A stretch of DNA of 64,000 nucleotides, taken from NCBI GenBank assembly GCA_964030475.1, contig CAXIPT010000003.1:8224515-8288514 (forward strand), read 5' to 3'. The position numbers and the translations under genes are program-made. The first letter of the stretch is position 1, and every line of letters begins with the position of its first letter. The notes under the pieces were generated by a model. It ran no database searches, was not told the origin of the DNA, and was given only the letters and a program-made list of their open reading frames with translations. This DNA comes from Tethya wilhelma (Eukaryota; Porifera; Demospongiae; Tethyida; Tethyidae). This document shows positions 37,501 through 51,600 of the stretch, in pieces.

Positions 37501-40500
37501 TTGACTCAGTCTTGGCAAAAGGAATATGTTGATTATTTTACGTACAGTTAAAAGTTGTTTTAATATCACAAGCAAAGTTGTGTTTGTTTGTAACGGAGAG
37601 TCACAGGAAGAGATATGACCTCAAACTAAAATGCTACTTTTCCCCTGGACCTAGCATAAGATAATTAACCTCTTATCTTCCTCGATGTTTATTATTTAGA
37701 TGGAGACATTGTAAGGGAGGCCTGGGCAAAATGTTTGTGATCTTTATTCTTGCAGGAACATACAATTATGTTACCTCCAACTCTTGGTGTATCATGGCAC
37801 TTAGAGTTGTTACAACTTTCTTTACAGTTTTGAGCATAGTTTAGGTTCAAGCACTTGCTGTAGGAGAAGGTCAAAACACAGACAATTGTGACAGCTTGCA
37901 TGCTAAACATTTGAATTTAAAACAGGAGTACCAAATACTATCTTTGAAGAAAAATCTTTCAAGCACTAAAGTCTCTTTTCACTCGATGGTTCTTGGCTAT
38001 TTTGCATGTGCTGTATACATTCTTTTGTATCATAGGAAGCCATACTATTAATAGATTTTTCTGTGGTTTATGCACATGAATAACGCAGTATATGTGGCAA
38101 CGTTCATAATGCCCAGGGAGATATACTTATTTCCCTGTGACCTTTCCATGTTCCCTGACCTTTCTGTTTTGAAGAGTGCAAAGAGACTCAAGCGGTTGAA
38201 AGAAACACCAGAAGAGTTCAAGAATAGAGTATTGATTGAGTGTTTGTTCACTGTTCCAAGTTCAAATTTTAGAGTAGGAACTGTTATATTTACTCAAGTC
38301 TTAAGTGTCAACTTTTTAGCGAACGTATAAGCCTCAACTACACTCAAAAGTGGAAAGAAAGCAGCGTTCAACTGCAGAATATCTAGATATTTCCCTGCGG
38401 TTGAGTATGGTCAGTATGTACAAGATATTGCCCTGTTAGTGCCTTTGAAAGTGTAGCTTCCCATGATATATACAAGTTTGTAGTATGTATGTCCAGCTCT
38501 TTCATTTTGCTTTCACATGTAAATAGAAATATCGAAGTCTCTGAATATTGAATAGTTTCATGTTGTTTGAGTATTCTCTTTGTCAACATTGTTTGTTGTT
38601 TAATCTTTATACATTCCTGGTGGGGCTCACTTAGGCTCGCCCCAATAGCATTATATTTCAAAGCGATTTCAACCAATTAGTAATTCAAAATATTACTCCT
38701 AGCAGAAGATACCACACATTTCTATCACATGGTCCCAAAAATATCACAATTTTAAAATTGAAATAATTATATTATATTCCTTGATTTTTATCATCCCTCT
38801 AGCTGCTAAGGCCCCTCGTAAAACTCGTGCAGAGTTAGCTCACCTTGTTGATGCTGATTATTACGGATACCGAGATGAAGATGATGGAATAATAGTTCCA
38901 CTGGAGCAAGAACTTGAAAAAAAAGGTAGATATTTACTGTATGATTTTGTACACTATTTACATGTTATGATTGTTTGAAGTTTAACTTCAGGGATGTCAT
39001 CTGTCCAACTTTCTTTAGTTCAGATGAGAGCTGTGTGACACCCATACGTACATACATTGTAGATTTTTATCTACAACCCCCATTCCCCATCTCATGCAGG
39101 CTCCATGTCAAAAGCTACTTTTACTGCCCAAATTTTCTGTACTGTACATTAACTATAACATACAGTTTGCATTTCCCACACTCTATCTAATAGCAACCAT
39201 GCATTCCTCTTTTGTTTGCATACTTTTCAATTTTGAAATTCAATTGTAAGGTACTCTGTACGTCATGAAAGTAATTTTAGTTTGATTTCTTTGGCCAAAA
39301 ATCAACATTCAAATCTGATTGGTTGTGTATTCATCATCAGAATGCAATACCAAACATCAAAGTTAATTCATTGTTTATGAGAGAATGCTGGTGCTATATA
39401 TATACCTTAGTCTTGTTTTCAGGCCTCAAAACTTCTCGTAGTGATGCTAGCTTTTTTGCTACTGACCGGCTTTGAGATAAATGTAAGCGCTTACCATCTG
39501 CTGCTATTACGAGGAGTCCAAGCTGCCAGCAGCCTGGCATTTTGTACAAACTGCTGTAGGCTATGTAAACTTATATATATTGATAGTTATTTGCCATGTA
39601 CTTGTTATTTGTTTGTGGCTTCAGTACATATTGTAATGTAATTTTATCTGCTTCTGTGAGAGAGTGCCATTAAGGAATACATGTGAATGGTTATGAGCAA
39701 TTTGAAGATCATAACATTAATTTACAAATATTTTTTGCATTACAGTGATTACAGAAGCACTAGGTAAGTGGCAAGAGATTAATGTTGAAGGTAGGATTGA
39801 AGAACAAGAGGAAGATGAGGACATTTATGCAACGTCAAGAATTGTTGAGGTTCATACCAAAAAATTTATGAAATAATCAAGCGCAATGATTCGCTTTGAT
39901 TACCTATTGTATTATCTATAGCACACTTCAGACTCTGATGAAGAACAAGCCAATTCAGGGAAAACAGATTCACATTTATCCCATGTAGCTATTCCATCAC
40001 AAGAGGAGGTATGCTGCATGATGAATTGTGAGCAATTGCTATTATCATATAGTAGGAATGGGCCGACTATCCCATGAACACAATACAAAATGTTGGTCAC
40101 ACTAAAAATCTAGTCAAACAGATTAAACCTTTAAAGTTGCTCAGAGGCTCTCAATGACAGAGTACCAACTGCATGCAAGGCCTAAAACTCCACAAAAACT
40201 TTTTTCAGCACTCATAGAGAGAGCTAGTGGAAAGCCACAATAGTGCAATTTTTGTTCTTCTAACTACTTACTTACATACGTACTTCCTAACTGACTTACT
40301 TGAAAAAGATTTCCAGAGAACCAGAATGTATTGAGCCAACTTTGACACCACAAGTAAGTTTTTTTTAATGGGTACTACATTCCTTGATACTCGTTTTGAT
40401 CATAAATGTGCCTAAACAAAAACTAGAAAGCTTTGATACTTAGTGTATAAATTCATGTACTACAATACAGCCATCTTGTAGGTAGAGTTCAATGGTCATT

Positions 40501-42542
40501 ATCTATCCATGTGGCATTATTATGCACATGTGCATTAGCCCCCTCAGCATAATGTAGTGCATATAGCTGCTACTCAAGCTTTTTGTAGGGAAAAACCAGT
40601 CTCTGATAGTCTCCACACTGTAGTGTTAAAAAAAGTGAATGAACAAGTACCATATAGCTCCAAATCTTCGTGGTACAATATTTTCATGATTTGACCATAA
40701 TTAATATATCACGAAAATTTTCTCCACGTAAATTTAGAAAACCGTATATCGGCAATACAATTTCAGAGATCGTGATTCACAAAAATTAGCTCAAAACGGC
40801 AAAGACAGACTTTTCACGAACTTTTTGAACCACGAAAATTTGGAGCTATACGGTAGAAAAATTTTTAAAAAAACTATAATAGTGTAGGAATGGGCAGTGC
40901 AGTAAAAAGTATTGAAACAAGGAATGTCTCAATTTCAGCACATCACTACTTCATTTTTTATAACCAACTCTTACCGGGCAGTCCAGTTTAGTTTACTCCA
41001 CACTTAATCAACTGATTAGTAGGAATTCAAACCAATGCAGTAATAAGCTGTGGTATACTATTGTACATATGATTGCATTTACGACACTGAGGATTCATAT
41101 GCTATTGAGGGACCAAGAATAAAAATGAAGTAGTCACATGCTGAAATTGAGACATTCCTTATTCCAATACTTTTTACCGCACTGCCCATTCCTACACTAC
41201 TGTATAAATTTTTTGAAATTTTTACAAAGAAAGTGTGATGGGACACGTTTTGTGTCATGACATGGCACATGTATAGCAAGATATAGGGTCCTGGTGTGCT
41301 CTAATTAGAATCAAATGGGTATGTGGATTACATGTTAGAAATTGAGAGAATTGATCATGCTCACTTGATTAACTGTCATGGGTTGCTCCAACTTCTCTCA
41401 GTCTGGTACGTGCACTATGCTCTCTAAAACAGTGCCTAGCTGCTTGTTTTCTCACTAATTTGCAACCTGTTAACAATCCACATGCCAAACTATCTCCAGA
41501 TTTCAGAAAAGGGTACAGCAACACATTCGTATCTTATTTTATTGCAGCATGTTGAGAAGTATTGCAGTAGATCTCTCTATTTTTACAGCCATATATTTAC
41601 AAAGTAGAGCTATAAAAAGGGGAAATGCAATGTTTTATATTATACAAAACTTCGTCCTCCCTGCTAATATTCAGCAGATGCCAAGAAAAAGTACAGCTAA
41701 CTATGACTGTACTTGGCAATGCATAATAAAAAAATGTATTGCTTCTATGCTGTATATGGACTTTGTGCTACGTGATTTGTCCGACTCTCCATCATAATAA
41801 ATGTGAGGGGGTCAGTAGGTGAATTTAGCTTCGTACCCATGCAGCTACTTGCTGTTGTCATGCAATACTAATCTGAGGTGGTATGATTGAGGCTATAGGG
41901 GTGCATATGAATGACGTGGGCCTGTGTTTTGAGTAGTGATATACATAAAGCCAAATTTGAGTTTGATCCTCCCCACCAGTAATTGTAGAATAGTTTTCTG
42001 TTGGTCACTTGTTACATACTCGTACCAACTATTACCAGCAATTCGTGTGATACAATTTCCTGCTTGCATGATGTGCACTTAAAGGAACTGTGTCACTATA
42101 TAAGCACTGTTTTGTTACCAAAAATAAAATGTGTGACGTTTTGTGATGTTTTTTGTTGACAAACGCGCAATATACGTACATACACGGAGCTAGTAGCCAG
42201 AATTGGTACCCAGATCGCGCTAGAAACAAAATAAAAAACGTCACAAAAGCTCATAGAACGTCATTAAACGTCACAAATTTTATTTTTAGTAACAAAACAG
42301 CGCTTATATAGTGACACAGTTCCTTTAATGTACAATGGATAAAATTAGTATGTCCAATGTCATATAGGTTGAAGACATGCTAGTGAGGCGAAAGAAAATG
42401 GTAGGCATACATTAATAATAATAATTACAACAATCTTTATAAGACTTGCATGTTACTGTTTCAGGAACTGCTCGATACATATGCAAGTGAAACACTCATT
42501 CAGCAGGGAGAAGAAGCCAAAGCACTCTTGGGATATAGCTAA
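31506..42542 (+). CDS. ISY1: ISY1 pre-mRNA splicing factor
   Basis: Thirteen coding exons join in frame to a 280-residue protein (human about 285): 31506-31508, 31611-31633, 32693-32744, 34277-34342, 35258-35300, 36508-36620, 37243-37304, 37365-37420, 38803-38925, 39746-39849, 39922-40008, 42368-42400 and 42465-42542. The ATG is the last codon of exon 1, directly followed by GTAAGC. Diagnostic stretches: ARNHEKAM at the start, [74 protein letters not shown], the acidic [17 protein letters not shown] and the C-terminal [21 protein letters not shown]1 (yeast Isy1p) belongs to the Prp19/XAB2-associated spliceosome and acts around the first catalytic step. Divergent from MBD4; its stop lies 109 bp from the convergent BORCS6 stop. 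Introns hold several small mobile elements. Confidence 0.96.
32752..33018. mobile_element. Palindromic element, ACAAGTA...TACTTGT termini
   Basis: The left half (ACAAGTAAAAAATCATTGG, then AGGAATGGCTAAATCATAAA) is mirrored by the right half (TTTACGATTTAGCCATTCCT, then TTCTTTACTTGT). Related palindromes or halves are at about 3888-4145, 17740-17880, 25400-25560, 29870-30080, 51317-51590 and 58318-58412. Lies in an ISY1 intron. Confidence 0.7.
33443..33557. mobile_element. TACCGTA-group element, short divergent copy
   Basis: TACTGTAGATCTGTAAATTT at the left roughly mirrors AAATTTCCTGATCTATGATA at the right; internal deletion relative to the approximately 190-bp copies. Confidence 0.55.
34513..34749. 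mobile_element. TACCGTA-group palindromic element
   Basis: TACCGTATAGTGGGAAATTT at the left, GATTTCCCGCTGTACGGTA at the right. In the ISY1 intron 5' of exon 5. Confidence 0.75.
35622..36262. mobile_element. GGCGAGCCTGAG-terminus element with an unoccupied insertion site
   Basis: Reverse-complement relative of 14357-15606 without the nested 604-bp element. Ends TGAGGCGAGCCTGAGTGAGC and GGGGCTCTCTCAGGCTCGCC. In an ISY1 intron. Confidence 0.65.
37005..37108. repeat. Minisatellite, about 30-bp unit
   Basis: About three and a half copies of a unit like GAGGTAGACAGCTCCCTGGC followed by CATCTTAT, in the ISY1 intron between 36620 and 37243. Confidence 0.85.
40648..40855. mobile_element. TACCGTA-group palindromic element
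   Basis: TACCATATAGCTCCAAATCT at the left, AAATTTGGAGCTATACGGTA at the right, with ACGAAAATTT blocks. In the ISY1 intron 40009-42367. Confidence 0.7.
40881..41200. mobile_element. TIR element, AGTGTAGGAATGGGCAGTGC termini
   Basis: AGTGTAGGAATGGGCAGTGC with AAAAAGTATTG is mirrored by AATACTTTTTACCGCACTGC CCATTCCTACACT. Sister copies at about 51807-52150 and 58442-58766, with further shared flanking sequence (CAAAAAGCTTGAGTAGCAGC-like), so the full repeat is larger. Confidence 0.75.
42079..42328. mobile_element. TTAA-flanked TIR element
   Basis: TTAA followed by AGGAACTGTGTCACTATATA is mirrored at the right, ending TATATAGTGACACAGTTCCT then TTAA. TTAA target duplications are typical of piggyBac and Kolobok types. 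250 bp, no coding capacity. Forty bases upstream of ISY1 exon 12. Confidence 0.8.
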
Positions 42543-42651
42543 CTTATAACTCTACTTTATGTGCAGTACAGTATAATAATTATACTCTGATAATAATATT
42601 ATTATAACGCTAATTATCAGACAAAACAAAAAAGTAATACTCTCACACAAG

Positions 42652-45600
42652 TTATTGCACTCTCAAAGTTCTCTCCAGAATCTTTAACTTTTCATCTATT
42701 TCCCTTCTGTAATGATAATAATAAATTACTTATAAAATAAGAGCTGGCATGATGCATTTTCAACAATTGTTGCAGTCATCACTGCTGTTTACTATACTTA
42801 CATTTGGGTGACAAGTGCATGAACAGGTGTAAGTCCTCTGTGTAGCTCTTCAAACTTGGCCATAAACACATACATTGCCTGACATTATAATGTACATGCA
42901 TCTGATGTGCTATAAATAGACAAATCTAGATCTTATTTATGAATGCCAGGGAAACTTACCTTAACATTCGTATCAATAACAACTGAAAGGTTATCTACAG
43001 ATTCTTTGTGTAGTCCAATAGACTGTTTTGTACATACTGTCATCTGAGACAATAAGAAAATGAATACAAATAATGCTTTATATATTAAAATAATACAGTT
43101 GGTTAATTTCAGTATAAAATAAAATTATAATTATGTACAATACGGTGTATACATGCACTAATACAAAGTATATTAATTTTTACACACACACACACACACA
43201 AAAAAAAGAAACTAATATAGAGAGCTTGTCAAGCTCCAGTCACTAAAAGCTTATAAATTTTTTCACAGGATCAAGACAAAATTAATAGTACACTTTGATT
43301 ACTCTCGTGTGTTTGCAGCTATAGTCTCGTATCTGGGTGGTGCAGTAGGATACACGTTTGTATTGTTTCCATTTTGCCTTGCTATTAAGTCACTCTGGTG
43401 GTTCACTACAGCAGAATATGCAGGAGGTCCTTCAGAGTGATACATAGTAGTTGGTACATCTCGATGTTCTGAACGATTGGATGCTCGTTGATAATAATTA
43501 TTTTCATCAAAAGGTGAAGGATTTTGATAAGTTATTGGTGTACCACCAAACAAAAAGTTTTGATGATGGTTTTCACTATACCTTGTGGTGTTTCGTTGAG
43601 ATTGGGGCAGAAACAAATTAGAAAAGCTTGACCATCTTTGTCTACTCTGTCCATTGTTTTCTGTCTGTTGATGTATGTCACTATTTCTTCTACTTTGAAG
43701 CCACTCTCTGTCATAATTGCGACTTCTGAAATTTGACCAACAGCGACATACCCAACCAGCTATGCATATGATCAAGAACACAACACCAACCAAAATAGAC
43801 AGGGGTCCTAGCAAGGTACCATAATCGATATCAATAGATTTAGGATCATCCATCACCTTTATAAGAATAGTCACTTTGAAAGACTTCAAATTACGTACTG
43901 GTTGTAGTTACAGTTGTGGGCCTTCTAGTACAGTAGATTTGATTCTGCTAGTCACATGAATCACGAACAAATAGAGTTTCTGAACAGAAACATCATGTAT
44001 AAGTACATTGTCAACAATGCACTCACTGTCTCCAGGAATGCTATTGTGGTGTGTGAATATAAGTTCCAATACAACTAGAAGAAGTCCATTAACTAGCATG
44101 TACTTTAACACTGCAGAACTGTTTCATCACCTTGGAAATGTATGCACTGCATAGTTGCACATAAAATGAAACATACAAACTATATAGTTATATTGACTGG
44201 AGTTGTATCAAAGAATCTTTCTGAAATTAAATGTCAGTACGTATGAGGAAGAAAAATAAGAGCTCTACAAGACATATGATCGATCCATAGCCTGGCTAAC
44301 GTGTAAAGTCAAATGACAGAGCCTGGATACAAGGCTAGCCATTAGTGTAAGGTCAAAGGAGAGTCCTGCAGGGTGGTTCCTAAGGATGTGAATAACGAAT
44401 CAGATGACACTGCCAGATTTGGTCAATTTATTGACCAATGAGCTCCCTCGATTACACTGCTCTTTCGTGGACAGTGATTACTACTACAGTAATCACACTG
44501 ATACGGTTCAAATCATATACCATATAACACAAAATATTGACGGGAATAAAATTGGGCAGATTGTCGAAAATTTCATGATTGGCGGATTGTCAAAAATTTC
44601 ATCATTGGCGGGATTTTATTTTGGAATCAACGCTTGCAGCAATACACGTATCCATATGTGCATGCACTAAAAATGACTGGGGGATTTAATATTGGTGGTC
44701 CTTACCAAAACTGCCAATCTGCCAATATTGAAATCCGCCAAATTTTTGTGCTATACGGTAATAAAGGTAAATTTATATAGACTAATATTAACTATTATGA
44801 TTACAGGAGTAAGAGTGTATCAGTAATAATTATTGTTATCTAAATGACTACATACGCTAGATCAATGCATTTTAAAAAGGCAAATGTTTAGGCACTAATG
44901 CAAGTGTCTTCATCAGTGCCAATGACAAAAATACAGGGGGGATGTGGTACAAGTACTACAGGAAGTGGGTGGACCTATGGACGGAAATGACATAGAAACA
45001 TGACCATAAATATGGAAATAAGTAATATATTCCATACTTGTAAAATCAACACAAAAAACATTAGCACCCTCATAGAATTCAACAAAACTTGAGGGCTTAT
45101 AAGTGAGAAGCCATACAACATGTGATGCCCGAATCAGGTGTGGTTTAATAAATTGTAAAAAGGTATGTGTACCTCAAGAGGGTGCTCATTCTTTCGTAAT
45201 GAGTGTATCAAGAAAGTAAATCACCAAGGCTCTGAAAGTTAGTCACATCAATCTATGATGAAGCAGCACAAGTCACAGATTATGATATACTTGTACTGGA
45301 ATGATGTTGCCAGAAAGCATACATTGTCAATATCTCTACAAAACTCATGTATCATATGTAGTATAGTAGGTGCCCCATAGACATGAAGTGTTGATTACCA
45401 TAAAAATCTAGCAAAACAAAGCTTAGTCTTCAAAGTTGCTCAGAGGCTCTGTTCTGCCAGATTACCAATTGCATGTAATGCCCAAAACTCACTGGAACTA
45501 TTATGACCACTCGTGGAGAGCCTCCTAACTGAATAACTTAAACCAGAACCAGAATGGGTTGAGCCAACTTTGATAGCACAAAGTACTAAGTTGTTTTCAA

Positions 45601-48600
45601 AGGCATTACATTCCTTGATACTCATTTTCATAGAAAATTGAAACATAATAAGCTAATATAAATTCAATGTAGCCATATTCTTGTATAGGTAGAGTTTAAA
45701 AGTCATTGTCTATCCAATCAATCATCACCAAACACCCAAAGGGAACACTTATATACAAAGAACACAGAAATAAAAAATGCCACAAACAAAACATAACAGT
45801 TAAAAAGAGTTCTGTAGCAGGTTGAGGCACCGTCGGCAATGACCACAAAAGAGGCTACTCATGGCATCAGGACAAATTGGACCATTCAAAAAATAGAGCC
45901 ATCGATCGGCCACATTTGATCATCTAGCAGTACACCACGCAACAGAAGCTTCAGTAGACTCAAAACAAACCAAACACAAATCACAGACACAAAATCACCA
46001 CTTCATATTATTCCCAGTACAGTAGTACTGGGTACACAGGAATGGCACGGATGGCCCATTAGCACACTACAAATACGCATGTAATAATGCAAAACCTGAG
46101 CGCTTGGTACTAAAAAAGGCTTCTCAAGCTGCTATTTAACTCATTCTCTTTCTAACAAGCCTAAAAACATGGCCTAAAGGCTATCGCTAAAGTACCAAAC
46201 TAAAATATGCCAAACCTCTAATTTTCTCCATCTCCTCCTCCACCTCCTCTGTATGGCCACGATTAATTTCTAAACTCATGCATTATTTATGACTACTTGG
46301 GAATTCAACTTGAATACCCTTTCCATATAGATAATGTGCGTTATTTGGAATCCACAGCTTACCTGACCTGCTACCTTTCTTCAATAATAATTATCTTGCT
46401 ACGTATACAATTGAATAAGCAACTTAGCACTGAAGCCAACTAAGTTTTGTGATTTTATTAACTTGCCACAGCTCAGCCTGCAAGGATGCCAGGTCCAGCA
46501 AATTATGGGTGCTTCACTTTCACTAGGGTCATACCAAATTGATTTCCGGTTTCTTAACCTTTTTTTTCCCCAGTAGCCAGAAAAAAAAAGAAAAAAAATG
46601 AATATCATTAATTTTCCGATTCTGCAATGCTAATACGGAAGTCTAGTTTAGCCAAAACGTTTTCAATAGTTTTCACTTTGTTTAAACAGTTCCACAATCT
46701 GTATCAAGCTAGACTAACAAATTTGGCCATCGCTATCTCATTTTTTTGAGCAATTTTCAATTGTTTTGCAATGCTGTCAACCACGTTCACCATGTTCACC
46801 ACGTGACAACTATACATGTATATATTTTTTGTGCAGAAGGAAAATTATGACTCGGCAGATCCAAGAAACAGGAAATCAATTTGGTCTGGCCTAGTGGACA
46901 CCATCACACATTGAATAACTACTCCAGATCAGGAAATTTTCACCACTAAAAATATTTCGGCAGTGATCACTATCAACGAAAATTAAATCTAATTGCGTAA
47001 GATTTGAGAAGGAGGAGGAGCTGTTTCAGCTAGAATAGTTATTGCTGCAGCAAGAGCGATTGTTTTTAAATACGACCGATCACTCCTTGCCGGGTTGGGA
47101 GACCCTGTAGAGCTCAATGACCGTTGGGCTCACTCACTCCTTGAGCAAATGAAGTTCGTTCAAAGAAAAGCCATCATGGTAAAGAGTAAGTACACTTTAT
47201 CAAATTTTGCTGAGTGAAGAAAGACTTTTTGGATGACATTGCTGCAGCTGTTACCATGGAAGTTATGCCTGCAGAACTGATCCTCAATTGGGACCAGACT
47301 GGGATAAAACTAGTGCCATCTTCATCATGGACGATGGAGAAGCAAGGAGAGAAGCAAGCAGAGATGTTGGGGACTAACAACAAGAGGAAAATCATGGCAG
47401 TCTTCTGTGGTTCACTGGTTGGTGACTTTCTGTGTGTACAGCTAATTTACAAAGGCAAGACCGACTATAGCCACCACGGTTTCAGTTCCCATTCCAGTTG
47501 CACATTACTCACTCCCCAAACCACTGATCAACTGAAGAAACAATGCTTCAGTATGTCCAACATATAATCATGCTGTACATAGAGAGAGTGAGAGAGGACG
47601 TTGGTGAAGACAAGACAGTGCTTGTGCATGCATGGTTATGGATAATTTCAAGGGCCAAGTAACAGAGCCGGTTACCACTCTGTTGGAAAATCACAACCTC
47701 CACATTTGCCTGCTTCTACCAAACACCACAGACCTCCTTCAAGTGATGGACATTTCAGTAAACAAACCAGCCAAAGACTTTCTGAAGAGACAGTTCAATC
47801 AGTGGTACACTGAGCAGGTGATTAAACAACTGGAAAGTAAAGATGACATTGAAACAACAGAAATACAGCCCAATCGAAGTGGGAATGCCGGTGATGAAGG
47901 AGATTTCAGCCCAGTGGCTTGTAGATATGGCTACATATCCAACTGACAACCCTCAAGTTGTATTTAATGGCTTCATATGCTCAGGAATCCCAGGAGGGTT
48001 GGAACAAGATGCAGATTCAGGAAACAGATCCAGTCAGGATGTACGTGTAGTTATTTCAGTGAAGAAGATGATGTAATTGAACTTGACTAGATTGAACAAC
48101 ATTGTAACTACTTTATAAAGTATGTTTGTGTATGATTCTGCTACTTTTTGACATTAATTTCACAAATTTCTTTACTTCTTTGCTTCTCCTTCAAAAAACA
48201 GCCTGCAGGGGATCTCCATTCCACCTTGTGGGAGATCACCAAGAGTACTTTCTTCTGTCAGGTACTTGGCAACGTATGGTTCCTCCTCTCCTAATATGTA
48301 CATATCTTAGAGATTTTTCTTNAGGAAATCAATTTGGTCTGGCCTAGTGGACACCATCACAAATTGAATAACTACTCCAGATCAGGAAATTTTCACCACT
48401 AAAAAACTTTCGGCAGTGATCACTATCGACGAAAATTAAACCAAAGAAAATTTTCCTAGACAAATATTTAGAGCAGTTCACATTCCACACATGTACACCT
48501 GTGCAAGCTGTTAAAAGCTCTAAATTATGGCTCTACTGAGATATTTGAAGCCTGTCGATGGTCTTCCAGATCCAAAGGACCACTTTTATCTTCTTTGTCT

Positions 48601-51600
48601 TCTCGGGCAATTGCTGAAGCGAACAGAGAAGTGCAGAAAACGCTAAGCGAGAGCACTGCAGCCGGGAAGAAGCATGGAAGCTATATGAAGTACACTGCCA
48701 CTCAACGGTTTGAAATAGGAATGTATGGCTATGAACACGGTGCAGCTGGGATCGAAAGTAAGTGAGACTACCATAAAGTCAATTAAGAAAGTCTACATAC
48801 AAGAGCTCCAAAGGAGACCAAGAACTGGTGATAGCCAAGAACAGTTCTCGATGCTTCCACCTAAGAAGCGTGGTAGGAAGCTTCTGCTTGGAGATCACCT
48901 TAATACCAAGGTACAGCTCTAATTACGTAAGATTTGAGAAGGAGGAGGAGCTGTTTCAGCTAGAATAGTTATTGCTGCAGCAAGAGCGATTGTTTTTAAA
49001 TACGACCAATCACTCCTTGCCGAGTTGGGAGGCCCTGTAGAGCTCAATGAATGTTGGGCTCACTCACTCCTTAAACAAATGAAGTTCGTTCAAAGAAAAG
49101 CCACCACGGTAAAGAGTAAGTACACTTTAACAAATTTTGCAGAGTGAAGGAAGACTTTTTGCTGCAGCTGTTACCATGGAAGATATCCCTGCAGAACTGA
49201 TCCTCAATTGGGACCAGACTGGGATAAAACTAGTGCCATCTTCATCATGGACGATGGAGAAGCAAGGAGAGAAGCAAGCAGAGATGTTGGAAACTAACAA
49301 CAAGAGGAAAATCATGGCAGTCTTCTGTGGTTCACTGGTTGGTGACTTTCTGTGTGTACAGCTAATTTACAAAGGCAAGACCGACTGTAGCCATCCACGA
49401 TTTCAGTTCCCATCCCAGTTGCACATTACTCACTCCCCAAACCACTGGTCAACTGAAGAAACGATGCTTCAGTATGTCCAACATATAATCATGCTGTACA
49501 TAGAGAGAGTGAGAGAGGACGTTGGTGAAGACAAGACAGTGCTTGTGCATGCATGGTTATGGATAATTTCAAGGGCCAAGTAACAGAGCCGGTTACCACT
49601 GTTGGAAAATCACAACCTCCACATTTGCCTGCTTCCACCAAACACCACAGACCTCCTTCAAGTGATGAACATTTCAGTAAACAAACCAGCCAAAGACTTT
49701 CTGAAAAGACAGTTCAATCAGTGGTACACTGAGCAGGTGATTAAACAACTGGAAGGTAAAGATGACATTGAAACAACAGAAATACAGCCCAATTGAAGTG
49801 GGAATGCCGGTGATGAAGGAGATTTCAGCCAAGTGGCTTGTAGATATGGCTACATATCTAACTGACAACCCTCAAGTTGTAGTTAACGGCTTCATATGCT
49901 CAGGAATCCCAGGAGCTCTAGATGGGTTGGAACAAGATGCAGATTCAGGAAACAGATCCAGTCAGGATGTACATGTAGTTATTCCAGTGAAGAAGATGAT
50001 GTAATTGAACTTGACTAGATTGAACAACATTGTAACTACTTTATAAAGTATGTTTGTGTATGATTCTGCTACTTTTTGACATTAATTTCACAAATTTCTT
50101 TACTTCTTTGCTTCTCCTTCAAAAAACAGCCTGCAGGGGATCTCCATTCCACCTTGTGGGAGATCACCAGAGTACTTTCTTCTGTCAGGTACTTGGCAAC
50201 GTATGGTTCCTCCTCTCCTAATATGTACATATCTTAGAGATTTTTCTTGGTAAGTGTCCCACAATCATCGAGCCTTTCTTTACAGCAACAGCATATGTGA
50301 ATGCATGAAGTAGAAATCAGAAATTGGGCACAGGTTCATGAATTCAGTTATTTGAGGTCAAAGTTTAGGGGATAGTACTACCATATAGTATGCTTCTATA
50401 AGTTCAAACCTTAAATATTAACTGAGTTAAGGTATGAAAAATTGCTACCATGGTCACCAGCTAATTAAATTATCTGCTCACCATATATGGTATGATGAAC
50501 TTCAATAAAACATTACTTTATGTTTAATGAGTTGATTGGGAACATTAATTTAATTAGAAAAACAAAAATTTTATTATTGAATAGTAGTATTGCAACTAGT
50601 AGACCAATTATTCATCTAGTTTGGGTTGCCACTGTCAATAACTACAAAAATAGGATCAATTGAAATATTGCTCATTAATTATTCATGCGTATTACAATTA
50701 ATTGATATTTTTTCTTATAGCCCATAACGCTTCAGTGGTAAAAGATATGAATCCAATTTTTTGGAGAAAAATTTTGATGGCAAAGCAAAATACTTTAATG
50801 TAATAAAACCCAAAACTAGGAATATGTCTAAGCACTGATTTATACTTCATGCATTCACATATATGTCTGCTGCATTCCCACACTCACACTGACATTCCAA
50901 CTCTTCTCTGATGACTGCATCCCAAACAATGCTATATACATGGTATCCTCGAAAACAGGACTCCTTCTGAAACATCTCCATAATTACATCAGCTGCTCAG
51001 TAGCTCACCCGCCTTCAAAATGTCACTTGCCAGTCACCACTAAGTCTTTGAGCTTCACACGTGTCAAGCCTAGAAAATTTTCTGCCAATTTCAGCTCGTA
51101 TAAATAAATACATGCATTTACAGACTGCACATTAAATTTTCAGCCTATACCAATTTTCGTTGACAGGTCATCACGACGAAAATTAAACTACACAAAAACT
51201 TAACAGATGAAATTTTTCACCAATGTAAATTTCCTGATCTTTGATCACTCTCTATGATAGCTATACACATACACACACAAACTCACTGATAGAATTTTGA
51301 AAAAATGAAAGCAAACAAGTAATACAAAACATTGAAATGTAATGAGACAGAAGAATGGCCAAATCGTAAAAAAAAAAAAAAGCAAATAAGTGGAATGGCT
51401 GTTAGAGTGCGTAAAGAATTCTTCCTGTGAGCAAAATGAAGGACTTGACACAGTAAAAGACTATTACATGCAGCCCATAGAAGGATTCTGCACACACTCT
51501 AATAGCCATTCCACTTGTTTGCATGTATATTTTACGATTTGGCCATTCCTGTGTTTTACTACATTTTCAATGTTTTTATTACTAGTTAGTTGAGACCAGA

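Noticed and set aside
38070..38330. 86-codon plus-strand frame within ISY1
   Set aside because: Falls in an intron between two well-defined ISY1 exons and shows no homology or splice sites that fit.
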